Program-made: the position numbers and the translations under genes
Notes under the pieces: generated by a model
Told to the model about the DNA's origin: nothing
Database searches by the model: none
What the model saw: only the letters and a program-made list of their open reading frames with translations
Shown: one piece after another, positions 25,714-33,875 of the stretch
How positions within the stretch are numbered: position 1 is the stretch's first letter
How the letters are laid out: each line of letters opens with the position of its first letter
From: CAYZPW01 sp964480475
Lineage (GTDB): Bacteria > B130-G9
Assembly: GCA_964480475.1 (NCBI GenBank)
Contig: CAYZPW010000006.1
Span: 1-55,911 of the forward strand
Length of the DNA: 55,911 nt
Direction of reading: 5' to 3'

Positions 25714-28188
25714 ATGTTGAATAACCGAGCTTCATTGTCCCGACGCCTCGAAAGGCTCGGGTTGTGTCTCGTTTTGCTCTTTGCCGCAGTTCTCTTGAGC
25801 AGTTGTGCATCCGTTTTCAGGCAAGAGGTGTTCACTGGCGGTCCGGCTGCTCCTGAGTCGGAACAGCCCACGTCTGATTCTGAAAAGGCATTGGGGACAG
25901 GCGATCTTATAGCAGAGGAGGCTGCCAAGGAGCACGTTTCGGCCGGAGCATCGGATGAGGAGCCAGCGCCATCCGATGCGGGGCCTTCAACAGCAACTGT
26001 AGCATCAGAAGAGGCAGCTGAGGCCGAGGCTGCGGACGAAAGAGCCAAGCTCGAAGAGTACGAAGCGTCGAGTGACAAGCTCCTGTTCACGACGCAGAGC
26101 AGGCCTCCTAGCGGTCTGCTGCCTGAGAAGATTGAGGAGAGGGAAACCTGGCCATACTTGACGCTGGAGGACGCCCCGATTGAGGTGGTCCTCGAGACGT
26201 TCATCAAGATCATGCCCGAGCGCGGCACGTTCAACTACATCGTCGATCCGGCTGTCAAGACCAAGAAGATAACGACGCGTTTCTGGCGCCCGGTCAGGCC
26301 GGACAACTTGTGGTTCATTCTCCAGTCGATACTCACGATGAACGGCCTAACGATGGTGGATTCGGGTCGCGACTTTTACAAGATTGTCCCGCTCCCGAAT
26401 GCGAGGCAGCTCCCAATCGAGACCTACGTGGGTCGCGCGGGCGATCATCTCGAGCTCGAGGACATCCTAGTGACACAGGTAATCCCGACGGAACACATTA
26501 TGCCCTCCGCGCTCCTAAAGCTGGTGAAGCCATTCCTCTCGGGCGTCTCGTTCGAGCTCGCAAACGACGATACGATGCTCCTCATCATCACCGACCTGGC
26601 GGCCAACATTAAGCGCGTGATGACGTTCGTGAAGCTTCTCGACGTTCCTATGGCGACCGAGGAACTGAAGGTCTATCCGATTCTGTTTGCGGACGCCGGG
26701 GAGGTCGCGTCGATCCTTGATAAGCTCTTTTCCGCCAAAAGGACGTCACAGGCCGCCCCAAAAACAAGAACATCGACGCGCCGGACGTCGAGTAGGTCGA
26801 GAAAGACCTCCAGCCAAGAATCAGGTGCCTTGGGCGGCCTCGGTGAGAAGCCTGTGATTATCACCGACAAACGCTCCAACTCGCTTATCGTTCTGGGCAG
26901 AAAAGCCGCGCTTGAGGCCATAGAAACCATCGTTGAGATGGTGGACGTCGATGTCTATGGGGCGGAGAAAACCTACGTCTATTACCTCGAGAACGCCGAG
27001 GCAAAGGCGATGGCCTCGCTTCTGAGCAGCCTCTACTCCAAAGGTAAGAGCAAATCGACAGGTTCGCGGGCAACTTCTAAGCAGAAGACGCCCTTCGGTA
27101 GCAAAGTCCGCGAAAGCGGAAGCAAGGGCAGCGCGCTGGACACGGGCGCGATGATCGGCGATATCAACATAGTGGCGGACGAGCACACCAACTCGCTCAT
27201 TATCATGACGGACCCCATCAACTACCCGGAGATCGAGCGAACGATCAAGGCGCTCGACATACGTCCAAAGCAGGTCCTGATCGAGGTTCTCATCGCCGAG
27301 TTGACGCTTGACAAGACGACGCAGTTTGGCCTCGAATGGTCACTCAAGGGCGAGGGCAGCGCGAACGTTCTGGGCGAGGAGTTCAATGTTGTCTCAGACG
27401 TTGCCCAGGCGCTCGGTGTCCCATCGGGCAGCGGGTTCGTGCTGAGCGTCGTCGATGCCGAGAGGCTCAGAGGCCTCTTGAACGCCTATGCCAGCCAATC
27501 CAAGCTCAACGTTCTTTCGACGCCCAGGATCATCGCCTCAAACAACCAGGAGGCGAAGATCTACGTTGGTAAGGATGTGCCGATCGTAACCAGCGAGACC
27601 TCGAGCGGCACAAGTACCGTGGAAAACTTCGACGTCAGGCGAACGATCCAATACAAGGACACCGGCATCATTCTGGACGTGAAGCCCTACGTTAATGAGA
27701 AGAGAAGGATCAAACTTGAGGTGAACCAGACCGTGTCCGACGCCCAGACGAACAAGATCGGCGGCTCCGACTCGCCGATTGTTAATCGCCGTGAAGTCAA
27801 GACTACTGTCTTCATGGGTGACAGGAACACACTTCTAATTGGTGGTCTCATCAAGAAAAACATCAACACGGCAAAGGAAGGCATTCCGCTTCTCATGGAC
27901 ATCCCCTGGGTCGGGCACCTCTTCTCATCCACCTCGATCATCGAGACCAACACTGAGCTTCTCATCCTGATCACGCCCACGATCATTGATACTCCGGAAG
28001 ACGCCAAGGCAGCGATTGATGATTTCGAGGCGAGCATGGAGGACCTGTTCAAGGAGATCCGGAAGCGCAAAGGCGCTTTCTGGGAGCAGCAAGGAATTGA
28101 GGAAGAAGAGACGATGGAGTCCGACAGCACCCAGACTGAACCGGACGCCGGCGCCTCGGATGAATCCAAATCACAAGGACAAGACTGA
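25714..28188 (+). CDS. gspD: Type II secretion outer-membrane secretin GspD (lipoprotein)
   Basis: I choose ATG 25714, 5 nt after AGGGGG; a GTG at 25708 would add two residues. The lipobox LLSSC puts the lipidated Cys at residue 30, so the secretin may reach the outer membrane without a pilotin. A low-complexity acidic linker (35-120) precedes N0 (YLTLEDAPIEVVLETFIKI...) and N1-N3 repeats with Ser/Arg/Lys-rich insertions. The C-terminal secretin domain shows VGKDVPIVTSETSS, QYKDTGIILDVKPYV, the gate region and the signature TTVFMGDRNTLLIGGLIKKN...GIPLLMDIPWVGHLF. It ends in an acidic tail. It forms the multimeric outer-membrane channel. Confidence 0.94.
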   Translation: MLNNRASLSRRLERLGLCLVLLFAAVLLSSCASVFRQEVFTGGPAAPESEQPTSDSEKALGTGDLIAEEAAKEHVSAGASDEEPAPSDAGPSTATVASEEAAEAEAADERAKLEEYEASSDKLLFTTQSRPPSGLLPEKIEERETWPYLTLEDAPIEVVLETFIKIMPERGTFNYIVDPAVKTKKITTRFWRPVRPDNLWFILQSILTMNGLTMVDSGRDFYKIVPLPNARQLPIETYVGRAGDHLELEDILVTQVIPTEHIMPSALLKLVKPFLSGVSFELANDDTMLLIITDLAANIKRVMTFVKLLDVPMATEELKVYPILFADAGEVASILDKLFSAKRTSQAAPKTRTSTRRTSSRSRKTSSQESGALGGLGEKPVIITDKRSNSLIVLGRKAALEAIETIVEMVDVDVYGAEKTYVYYLENAEAKAMASLLSSLYSKGKSKSTGSRATSKQKTPFGSKVRESGSKGSALDTGAMIGDINIVADEHTNSLIIMTDPINYPEIERTIKALDIRPKQVLIEVLIAELTLDKTTQFGLEWSLKGEGSANVLGEEFNVVSDVAQALGVPSGSGFVLSVVDAERLRGLLNAYASQSKLNVLSTPRIIASNNQEAKIYVGKDVPIVTSETSSGTSTVENFDVRRTIQYKDTGIILDVKPYVNEKRRIKLEVNQTVSDAQTNKIGGSDSPIVNRREVKTTVFMGDRNTLLIGGLIKKNINTAKEGIPLLMDIPWVGHLFSSTSIIETNTELLILITPTIIDTPEDAKAAIDDFEASMEDLFKEIRKRKGAFWEQQGIEEEETMESDSTQTEPDAGASDESKSQGQD

Positions 28189-28226
28189 GAGACCAATAAA
28201 TGAGACATGAGCTGATGGAGGCATAA

Positions 28227-28838
28227 ATGCGAAGACTTATCTTAATCCTAACACTCTTGCTTCTCGCCAGCGTCCTAGCTTTCACGGGGTGTTCCCGGCG
28301 GGGCGGCGACAGTGGGGACGATTCCGAATCAACGGTCTGGGGGCTTCAGATAACGGCCATCGAGTCGACGACGGGCTCGCCCTACATCGAGTCAAGCGTC
28401 AACGCGAACGATCTCGGCATGGACGACAGCGCGATAGTCTATGTGCTCAACAGGTATCCCGACTACTATGTCGGCACGGACGGCAAAATCGATCCGTCCT
28501 ACAATGTGATCGTGACGAGGTATCTGGTCGAGATTTCGCTGCCTGATTACCCTCCATTCACATTCGAGAGAAGCATATATGAGGAGATACCCGCCTCAAT
28601 AACCGACACTGAAACATCTCTCACGGTCGTGGCTGTGCCATCGGTCCTGAAGCCGCAGATAGCGACGATAGTGGATGCAGAGGGTGGCACCGTGGAGGGC
28701 GTTCTCAGAATCCGGCTGGAGGGCAAGTTCGGCAACGGCGAGGAGGCCTACACCACCGGCGAAGTGCGCCTCAGGATCACCTCGCAAGCCGCGGCGCAGG
28801 CTGGGAGCATAATGCAGGAAGTTCGCTCCCATGAATGA
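28227..28838 (+). CDS. Lipoprotein of unknown function at the end of the secretion run
   Basis: 203 residues. A signal peptide with lipobox (LLLLASVLAFTGCS, Cys at about 22) is clear. The mature part is beta-rich, with no family I recognise (VWGLQITAIESTTGSPYIES, YNVIVTRYLVEISLPDYPPF). It starts 38 bp after gspD with GGAGG upstream. The position would suit a secretin accessory (pilotin-like) protein, but nothing in the sequence proves it. Confidence 0.75.
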   Translation: MRRLILILTLLLLASVLAFTGCSRRGGDSGDDSESTVWGLQITAIESTTGSPYIESSVNANDLGMDDSAIVYVLNRYPDYYVGTDGKIDPSYNVIVTRYLVEISLPDYPPFTFERSIYEEIPASITDTETSLTVVAVPSVLKPQIATIVDAEGGTVEGVLRIRLEGKFGNGEEAYTTGEVRLRITSQAAAQAGSIMQEVRSHE

Positions 28839-28884
28839 AGACTTCGGGTCTGCGGCTGCTCGTCATTAATGTGATGCAGAGCTA

Positions 28885-29250
28885 TTGCTTGCCGAGCAGA
28901 GACTCGACAACGCTGCTTACTTGGCTGGTTATGCGGTCGAATGCGGCTTGAAAGCGCTTGTGCTTTACGGGGGAGGACAACCAAGAGAATACGGCCACGA
29001 ATTGCCTACTCTGGCTGGCAAGGCTCTTGACCTGGCAGTCTTGCTTTCACCCGCGATGCGACGTTATCATATTGACACGATGGACGAGATGCTTGGGGCT
29101 TGTCATGGCTGGGGGCCGGATTTGAGATACACTAAGACTGGTGATATGTCGGATGCTAAGGCAAAGAAGTTCGGCCAAGCGGCCAGAATGTCATTCGAAC
29201 GGCTTTTGATCCCTATGATCTTGGACGGCCGGGCGGAGATAGTAAAATGA
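28885..29250 (+). CDS. HEPN-domain protein, 5' end uncertain or truncated
   Basis: The sequence AAYLAGYAVECGLKALVLY is the typical HEPN helix 2 and EYGHELPTLAGKAL the following helix. The only in-frame start after the TAA at 28867 is TTG 28885, which begins inside the first helix; family members usually have about 20 more residues ahead and there is no Shine-Dalgarno. The catalytic HEPN RNase signature R-x4-6-H is not present anywhere in the 121 residues (the nearest is R34-x3-H38), so RNase activity is doubtful. Its stop overlaps the next gene's ATG, placing it in a three-gene cassette. Confidence 0.7.
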   Translation: MLAEQRLDNAAYLAGYAVECGLKALVLYGGGQPREYGHELPTLAGKALDLAVLLSPAMRRYHIDTMDEMLGACHGWGPDLRYTKTGDMSDAKAKKFGQAARMSFERLLIPMILDGRAEIVK

Positions 29251-30608
29251 AGCATTTTAGTGAAGCCCGACTGGATGTTCAGAATGGGGTTCTCCGGAAG
29301 AAGTCCGATTTGACGAGCGCAGGCGTATCGGGTGTCTGCCTTATATGGGACATCAAGGGCATTCTGCGGGCGCTGTTAAAGATTGACAAGAAGGATGATG
29401 TCGAGAACGCAAGAGCCACCGTCTCCAAGATACTCGGGAATGCCGCTGGCCCCTTCTGGAAGGACGAGATATGGGTATGGTCTAGAACAGCCTCCTCAAA
29501 GGCAGAAAAGGCCGTTTACAAGCAAGCATGGAAATCTGCTGAGGCCATTGATTCCGGCCCGCCTGAGATCAAGGTTCTTGACCGCCACATCTCGAAGACA
29601 TCGTGGTTCAATCCTGTTCTAGATGAACCTTGGGAGCTCAATGAGCACACGCCGCCGATCTTGTCTTTCTACTCCTTCAAAGGAGGTGTGGGGCGAACAA
29701 CCGCGTTGGTCTCACTCGCCATCCAACTTGCCAGAAACGGCAAGAAAGTAGCGGCGATTGATCTTGATCTTGAGGCACCAGGTCTTTCTTCCTTGCTGCC
29801 CGGCGCGGACGGCAAGACCGCGGAATTCGGCGTTATCGATTATCTTCTGGAAAGCTCCATTCTTGGCTCGAGGCAGGGCATAGATATCCCCGATTACTAC
29901 CACCTAGTTGACGACCCAATGGTGGTTGCCGGCGGACCTCCGATCACCATTGTTCCTGCAGGCAAGCTTGACCATAACTACATCGAAAAACTCGCCCGCA
30001 TTGACTATGAATCGTTGGTCCGCCCTCTAGAACCGGGAATGTCAAGCCAGAGACCATTGAAAGAGCTGCTTGACCAGCTCAAGACGCAGCGGCAGATCGA
30101 CTACTTCCTTCTTGACGCCCGTGCGGGCTTTCACGATTTGGGTGGACTGGCGCTCTCGGGCATCTCACATTTGGACATCGTCTTTGGTCTTGACAGCGAA
30201 CAGAGTTGGCGAGGGATGGAGCTTGTCGTCCGTTTTCTTGGACAGGATCGAGTCAAGGCTGGCCAAGGGCAGCTGCTTTGCGCTTTTGTGTTTGCCCTAG
30301 CGCCCCCTGCGGGCAGCCCTTCGAGAGATGAGGCTCTCCCACGTTTCCTCGATACGGCTTATGACGTTTTCGTGGATTGCTTCTACCATTCTCAGGGCTT
30401 GGCGCCAGAAGACGGCTGGGACGTTCCGGCAATCGAGGATTCCACGCAACCTCACTATCCCATTGTCTTGGAATTCGATGACAACATCCAAAAGGCAAGA
30501 GCAATAGAAAAGATCGCCAACCGCCTTTGTGAAGGTCACTTTCGAGAATTCGCCGAGCGTGTTCTGGAACGCATCTCAAGAGGTCTTGATGAGCGGGAAA
30601 AAGCCTGA
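29247..30608 (+). CDS. KGGVGR-variant ParA/MinD-like ATPase
   Basis: 453 residues. Residues 1-135 form an N-terminal region I do not recognise (VCLIWDIKGILRALLK). The SIMIBI ATPase core starts at SFYSFKGGVGRTTALVSLAI, where the deviant Walker A is K145-GGVGRTT rather than KGGVGKT, and continues with AAIDLDLEAPGLSSLL and FLLDARAGFHDLGGLAL (Walker B-like, then a switch). Orphan chromosome-partition proteins carry KGGVGKT; the KGGVGR form is known in predicted conflict/signalling systems. ATGA overlap upstream and 20 nt overlap downstream bind it to its neighbours. Confidence 0.82.
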   Translation: MKHFSEARLDVQNGVLRKKSDLTSAGVSGVCLIWDIKGILRALLKIDKKDDVENARATVSKILGNAAGPFWKDEIWVWSRTASSKAEKAVYKQAWKSAEAIDSGPPEIKVLDRHISKTSWFNPVLDEPWELNEHTPPILSFYSFKGGVGRTTALVSLAIQLARNGKKVAAIDLDLEAPGLSSLLPGADGKTAEFGVIDYLLESSILGSRQGIDIPDYYHLVDDPMVVAGGPPITIVPAGKLDHNYIEKLARIDYESLVRPLEPGMSSQRPLKELLDQLKTQRQIDYFLLDARAGFHDLGGLALSGISHLDIVFGLDSEQSWRGMELVVRFLGQDRVKAGQGQLLCAFVFALAPPAGSPSRDEALPRFLDTAYDVFVDCFYHSQGLAPEDGWDVPAIEDSTQPHYPIVLEFDDNIQKARAIEKIANRLCEGHFREFAERVLERISRGLDEREKA

Positions 30609-32139
30609 TCTAGCGCAAAAACTCCGCCTACTTGAGAAGTTACGTCCCATCTGTAGAGAGGGCGTGGCCGAGAATGAGCCGGATGATCGGAGACAATTCG
30701 CACAGGATTTCTTGCCAATTCAGGCGCATTTCAGAGTTCTAGACCCTGATGTGAGAATCATCATTGGCGATAGGGGAACTGGCAAGACGCACTTGTTCCG
30801 TGCTCTGAAAGACGAAGACGGTTTGCGTGCCTTGATCCAGCTAGCCCATGACAGACATCTGCCTTCACCCGGATACCACAAGACATCCTGGTTGGTGGGA
30901 TATGACACTGAAGGCAAGGAGTTCCCGCCTCCTACTCTCATTATGAGATTCGCGGAGGAGCAGCGTAGTCCTGTGGCTTTGCAGAGCTTCTGGGTTGCTC
31001 TTCTGGCCAAAGTGCTTTTCAGAAAGGAAATGATCCCGCCTTCAGCATTCCCACATACCTTGACAACGGCGTTTACCTCGGTTGAGTGCAAGAGGCTATG
31101 TCAAGAGGCTGAGAAGTCCGGGGAAGCTCTCTTCTGGGCGCTGGATGCTCTAGATGACCGCTTGGAGGACGAAGACCGTTTTGTTTTTGCCTCTTACGAC
31201 GGCCTTGACCGCATAAGTCCGGGAAACTGGGAAGCCATGGAGACGATTTTACAGGGTCTGGTTCAATTCTGGGCGGCTTACACGAGACGATGGAAGCGCA
31301 TTAGGCCAAAGATCTTCCTGAGACGCGATCTATATGATGCGGCGATGTTCGGGCCAGACATCGCCAAAGTCGCTGCAAACAGAGCCGAACTTCTCTGGGC
31401 GATACCCGAGTTCTACGGCTGCCTTTTCAAGAGGCTGCTGAATGACAACGGCTTCTTCGGGTACCTCAGTTCCAACAGGAAGGGCAAACACGGACAGAAA
31501 CAGCTTGCCATTGCCCATCCCCTCCCATTCCGCGAGGACGGGTACTTCGGCAGAATTCCAAATGCGCGGCGAGAAGATCAGTATAAGGAAGCGGTGGATC
31601 TCATGTTCGGGCAATTCATGGGGAAAAGCGCAAAGAAGGGCATGACGCTTAAATGGATACCGAAGCACCTGCAAGATGGCCAAGGCAGGATTTATCCTCG
31701 CTCCTTTCTACGTCTGACTGAGCACGCTGCTGACATTGAGATGAGAGATAGGAAAGCTGAGGGGACTCAGTATCTCATACATCACACCGCATTGCGGGGG
31801 GCGCTCGACAGGGTTTCTGAAGACAGGGTCGGCGAGCTGGCCCATGAGGAGTTCCGCTGGATAAGCGATGTGCGGGAAGCGTTTAGGGGCCGGGACCTCT
31901 TGATTCCAAGCAGTCGCAGCAGGCTAATCAGTGTTTTAAGAACGATTACGTGGTCGAATGCCGACGATCGGCCACGCTCAACTCGACCCAGCAGCTTAAT
32001 TGACTACCTTGTGGATCTAGGCGTTTTCTCCAACCGACCTGACGGCCGGGTCGATGTCGGTGACCTTTACCTGAGTGGGTTCTATCTTAGGCGAAAAGGC
32101 GGTGTAGAAAAACCCAGAGCCCTTACGTCGTTTCACTAG
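30589..32139 (+). CDS. Large P-loop NTPase, third gene of the cassette
   Basis: The start is ATG 30589 (517 residues), with GAGG just upstream; an upstream GTG at 30529 would add 20 residues and overlap further. A Walker A, GDRGTGKTHLFRAL, lies at about 60-73, and FVFASYDGLDRIS at about 198-210 may be Walker B. The middle and C-terminal parts (helical, Arg/Lys-rich, with a possible winged-helix-like LIDYLVDLGVFSNRPDGRVDVGDLY near the end) have no family I can name. The AAA/STAND-like arrangement fits a sensor or effector-control ATPase. The stop lies 4 bp from the 3' end of rnpB, which is encoded on the other strand. Confidence 0.78.
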   Translation: MSGKKPDLAQKLRLLEKLRPICREGVAENEPDDRRQFAQDFLPIQAHFRVLDPDVRIIIGDRGTGKTHLFRALKDEDGLRALIQLAHDRHLPSPGYHKTSWLVGYDTEGKEFPPPTLIMRFAEEQRSPVALQSFWVALLAKVLFRKEMIPPSAFPHTLTTAFTSVECKRLCQEAEKSGEALFWALDALDDRLEDEDRFVFASYDGLDRISPGNWEAMETILQGLVQFWAAYTRRWKRIRPKIFLRRDLYDAAMFGPDIAKVAANRAELLWAIPEFYGCLFKRLLNDNGFFGYLSSNRKGKHGQKQLAIAHPLPFREDGYFGRIPNARREDQYKEAVDLMFGQFMGKSAKKGMTLKWIPKHLQDGQGRIYPRSFLRLTEHAADIEMRDRKAEGTQYLIHHTALRGALDRVSEDRVGELAHEEFRWISDVREAFRGRDLLIPSSRSRLISVLRTITWSNADDRPRSTRPSSLIDYLVDLGVFSNRPDGRVDVGDLYLSGFYLRRKGGVEKPRALTSFH

Positions 32140-32142
32140 AAA

Positions 32143-32526
32143 GCGCTAGAGCAGGGGGTAAGCCGGATTCTGTTCCCGCGGGCGATTGCTCGCACAGCGG
32201 GCGGCAGCCATTTATCTGGGACGCCGGTTCCCCGGCGCCTCGTGCGACCCACCCGGGGGCTCGCGCGGGCCACGCTCAAACGCCCCCATATTTGGTCTTG
32301 CTCCGAGCGGGGTTTACCTAGCCGGCCCGGTCACCCGAACCGCTGGTGAGCTCTTACCTCACCGTTTCACCCTTGCGTTCGCCAAACAAAGCGAGTTCGC
32401 GGTCTGCTCTCTGTTGCACTTTCCGTAGGGTCACCCCCCCTGGGAGTTACCCAGCACCCTGCCCTTGGGAGTCCGGACTTTCCTCCAGCGCGCAAGCGCC
32501 AGCGACCGCCTCCCCTGCTCCAGCGC
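32143..32526 (-). ncRNA. rnpB: RNase P RNA (class A)
   Basis: The catalytic RNA that trims tRNA 5' ends. Read on the minus strand, all landmark blocks are present in order: GGAGGAAAGTCCGGACTCC (P4 and flank), GTAGGGTGACCC-like P region, ACAGAGAGCAGACCGC, GGGTGAAACGGTGAGGTAAGAGC, AATGGCTGCC-type loop and near the 3' end ACAGAATCCGGCTTA. The 5' GCGCTGGAGCAGGGG pairs with the 3' CCCCCTGCTCTAGCGC (P1, 32512-32526 with 32143-32158). The length of about 384 nt is right for bacterial type A. Confidence 0.96.
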
Positions 32527-32533
32527 AAGGTTA

Positions 32534-32562
32534 AACTTAGCCAGAAGCTCACAAAGAGTCAA
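32534..32562 (-). promoter_or_regulatory. rnpB promoter
   Basis: On the minus strand: TTGACT (32562-32557), a 17-nt spacer, TAAGTT (32539-32534), then 7 nt to the predicted RNA 5' end at 32526. Spacing and position are ideal for sigma-70. Confidence 0.75.
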
Positions 32563-32761
32563 AGGGGACAAACGCTACTGGGTCCGTCCGAGATCCGGGA
32601 TCAATCTCGTTAACCCCTGGGTTCCACGACGCTGTCCAATACGTCCGGGGTTACGACGTGAAGAGAGCTTTGCTGGGTTGTTTTTTGTGTTGATTTTGTT
32701 GGTTGAATGTGCCAACGTTCTGCATTAGTTTGATAATAGGAACCATATACTATTAGAAATA

Positions 32762-33451
32762 ATGGAGAACGCCGTGCCAACAAGGAAGTATCCTCCCAAG
32801 CGGTTGAGCGAACTTCCGAGGGGACGGTTGAGGCGGTCGATGCTGATTGTGGTTTCGGAAAGCAGCAAGGCGGTGCATGCCCTTGAGGAGCGAGGCAAGC
32901 ACGTTTGCGTAGCGGACAGGTTCACGAAGACGGCGATGAATCGCGGCAAGTTGGAGGAGTTCGTGCAGGATGAGGACTTCGTTTATGACGCCTCGCGGGA
33001 CGTATTTGGGTGTCCGCACGGCAACGAGCACGTCTTTTCGCGGTTGGCTGATAAGGGGCACGGCAGGGCTGTTCGCGTTTATATGTCAAAGCGGCGATGT
33101 GATGGTTGTCCGCGTCACGAGCGTTGTTTTGGTCGGTCGAAGTTGAAGCGCCACACGATACAAAGGCACGTTGATTTCCGTTGGCTCTCGAAGCATCGGG
33201 CGCGTTTCCTTGAGCCTGAGTATCAGGAACGGCTCGATAAGCGGAGGCTGATCGAGCGTATTTTCGGGCATTTTAAGCACAATCTTGGTTTTCGCAGGTT
33301 TCTTCTGAGAGGTCTTTCGGGAGCGAGGGTCGAGACCTTCCTTGTGGCCGCCTCGGTCCCGAGGCGGTTGTGTGACATTCTCAGGCGTGACGGGCGAAGT
33401 TGGGGCAGTCTAATGCGAACGCCGGGATTGGTCGGGCCAAGGACCGTCTAA
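32762..33451 (+). pseudogene. IS1182-like transposase remnant (C-terminal half)
   Basis: 229 codons match the second half of a DDE transposase of the IS1182 type: EERGKHVCVADRF, FVYDASRDVFGCPHGNE, the zinc-ribbon-like CDGCPRHERC, then RRLIERIFGHFKHNLGFRRF with the final catalytic Glu and RGLSGARVETFLVAA. The first catalytic Asp and the helix-turn-helix are missing, and stops precede the ATG, so it cannot be active. No terminal inverted repeats were found. The 235 bp before it hold the rnpB promoter and otherwise nothing I recognise. Confidence 0.75.
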
Positions 33452-33875
33452 TGAAGCAAATCAAGGATAATGGATAGCTCTGTGACGAAATCGACCGTCT
33501 AAGACCTTCAACATCAAAGATATCGGGGCAAAATCAGTGCCGTAGTCAAGTCAGAGCATGGCAAAGGCGTAATCACCCGAAAAAACGGAGCCGCGCGAAT
33601 CAATACACCAACACACACCGGCAATTATTGGACAGCCTCTACAATCTAGAGCCACAGCCGGCCACCGGGAAAATCACATTGAAGGATCGCGTTATGCACC
33701 CCCCACCACGGTATTGCAGCCGCAATGGGCACGCTTCTGCTTCGGGGAAACTATGGCAAAGGGGAAATCACCTACAACCTGGGACAACCTCGTGTGAGAG
33801 GAAGTGTTGGCTTTTTGTCCACCTAGGCGCATACTGGGCTAGGATGAAGCTGTTATAGCTATCGATGGAGACAAA
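33452..33875. other. Gene-poor stretch
   Basis: 424 bp between the transposase remnant and the second beta-helix gene. Short frames here show no family motifs. It may be decayed IS flank; no convincing promoter or repeat was seen. Confidence 0.5.

Noticed and set aside
28227..28838. Type II secretion pilotin (GspS)
   Set aside because: Only position and a lipobox support it; the mature sequence does not resemble known pilotins, and gspD has its own lipobox.
32186..32728. Short plus-strand frames across rnpB
   Set aside because: They are shadows of the RNase P RNA, whose conserved blocks and P1 pairing explain the sequence.
32762..33451. Active insertion sequence
   Set aside because: N-terminal half of the transposase and terminal inverted repeats are missing.
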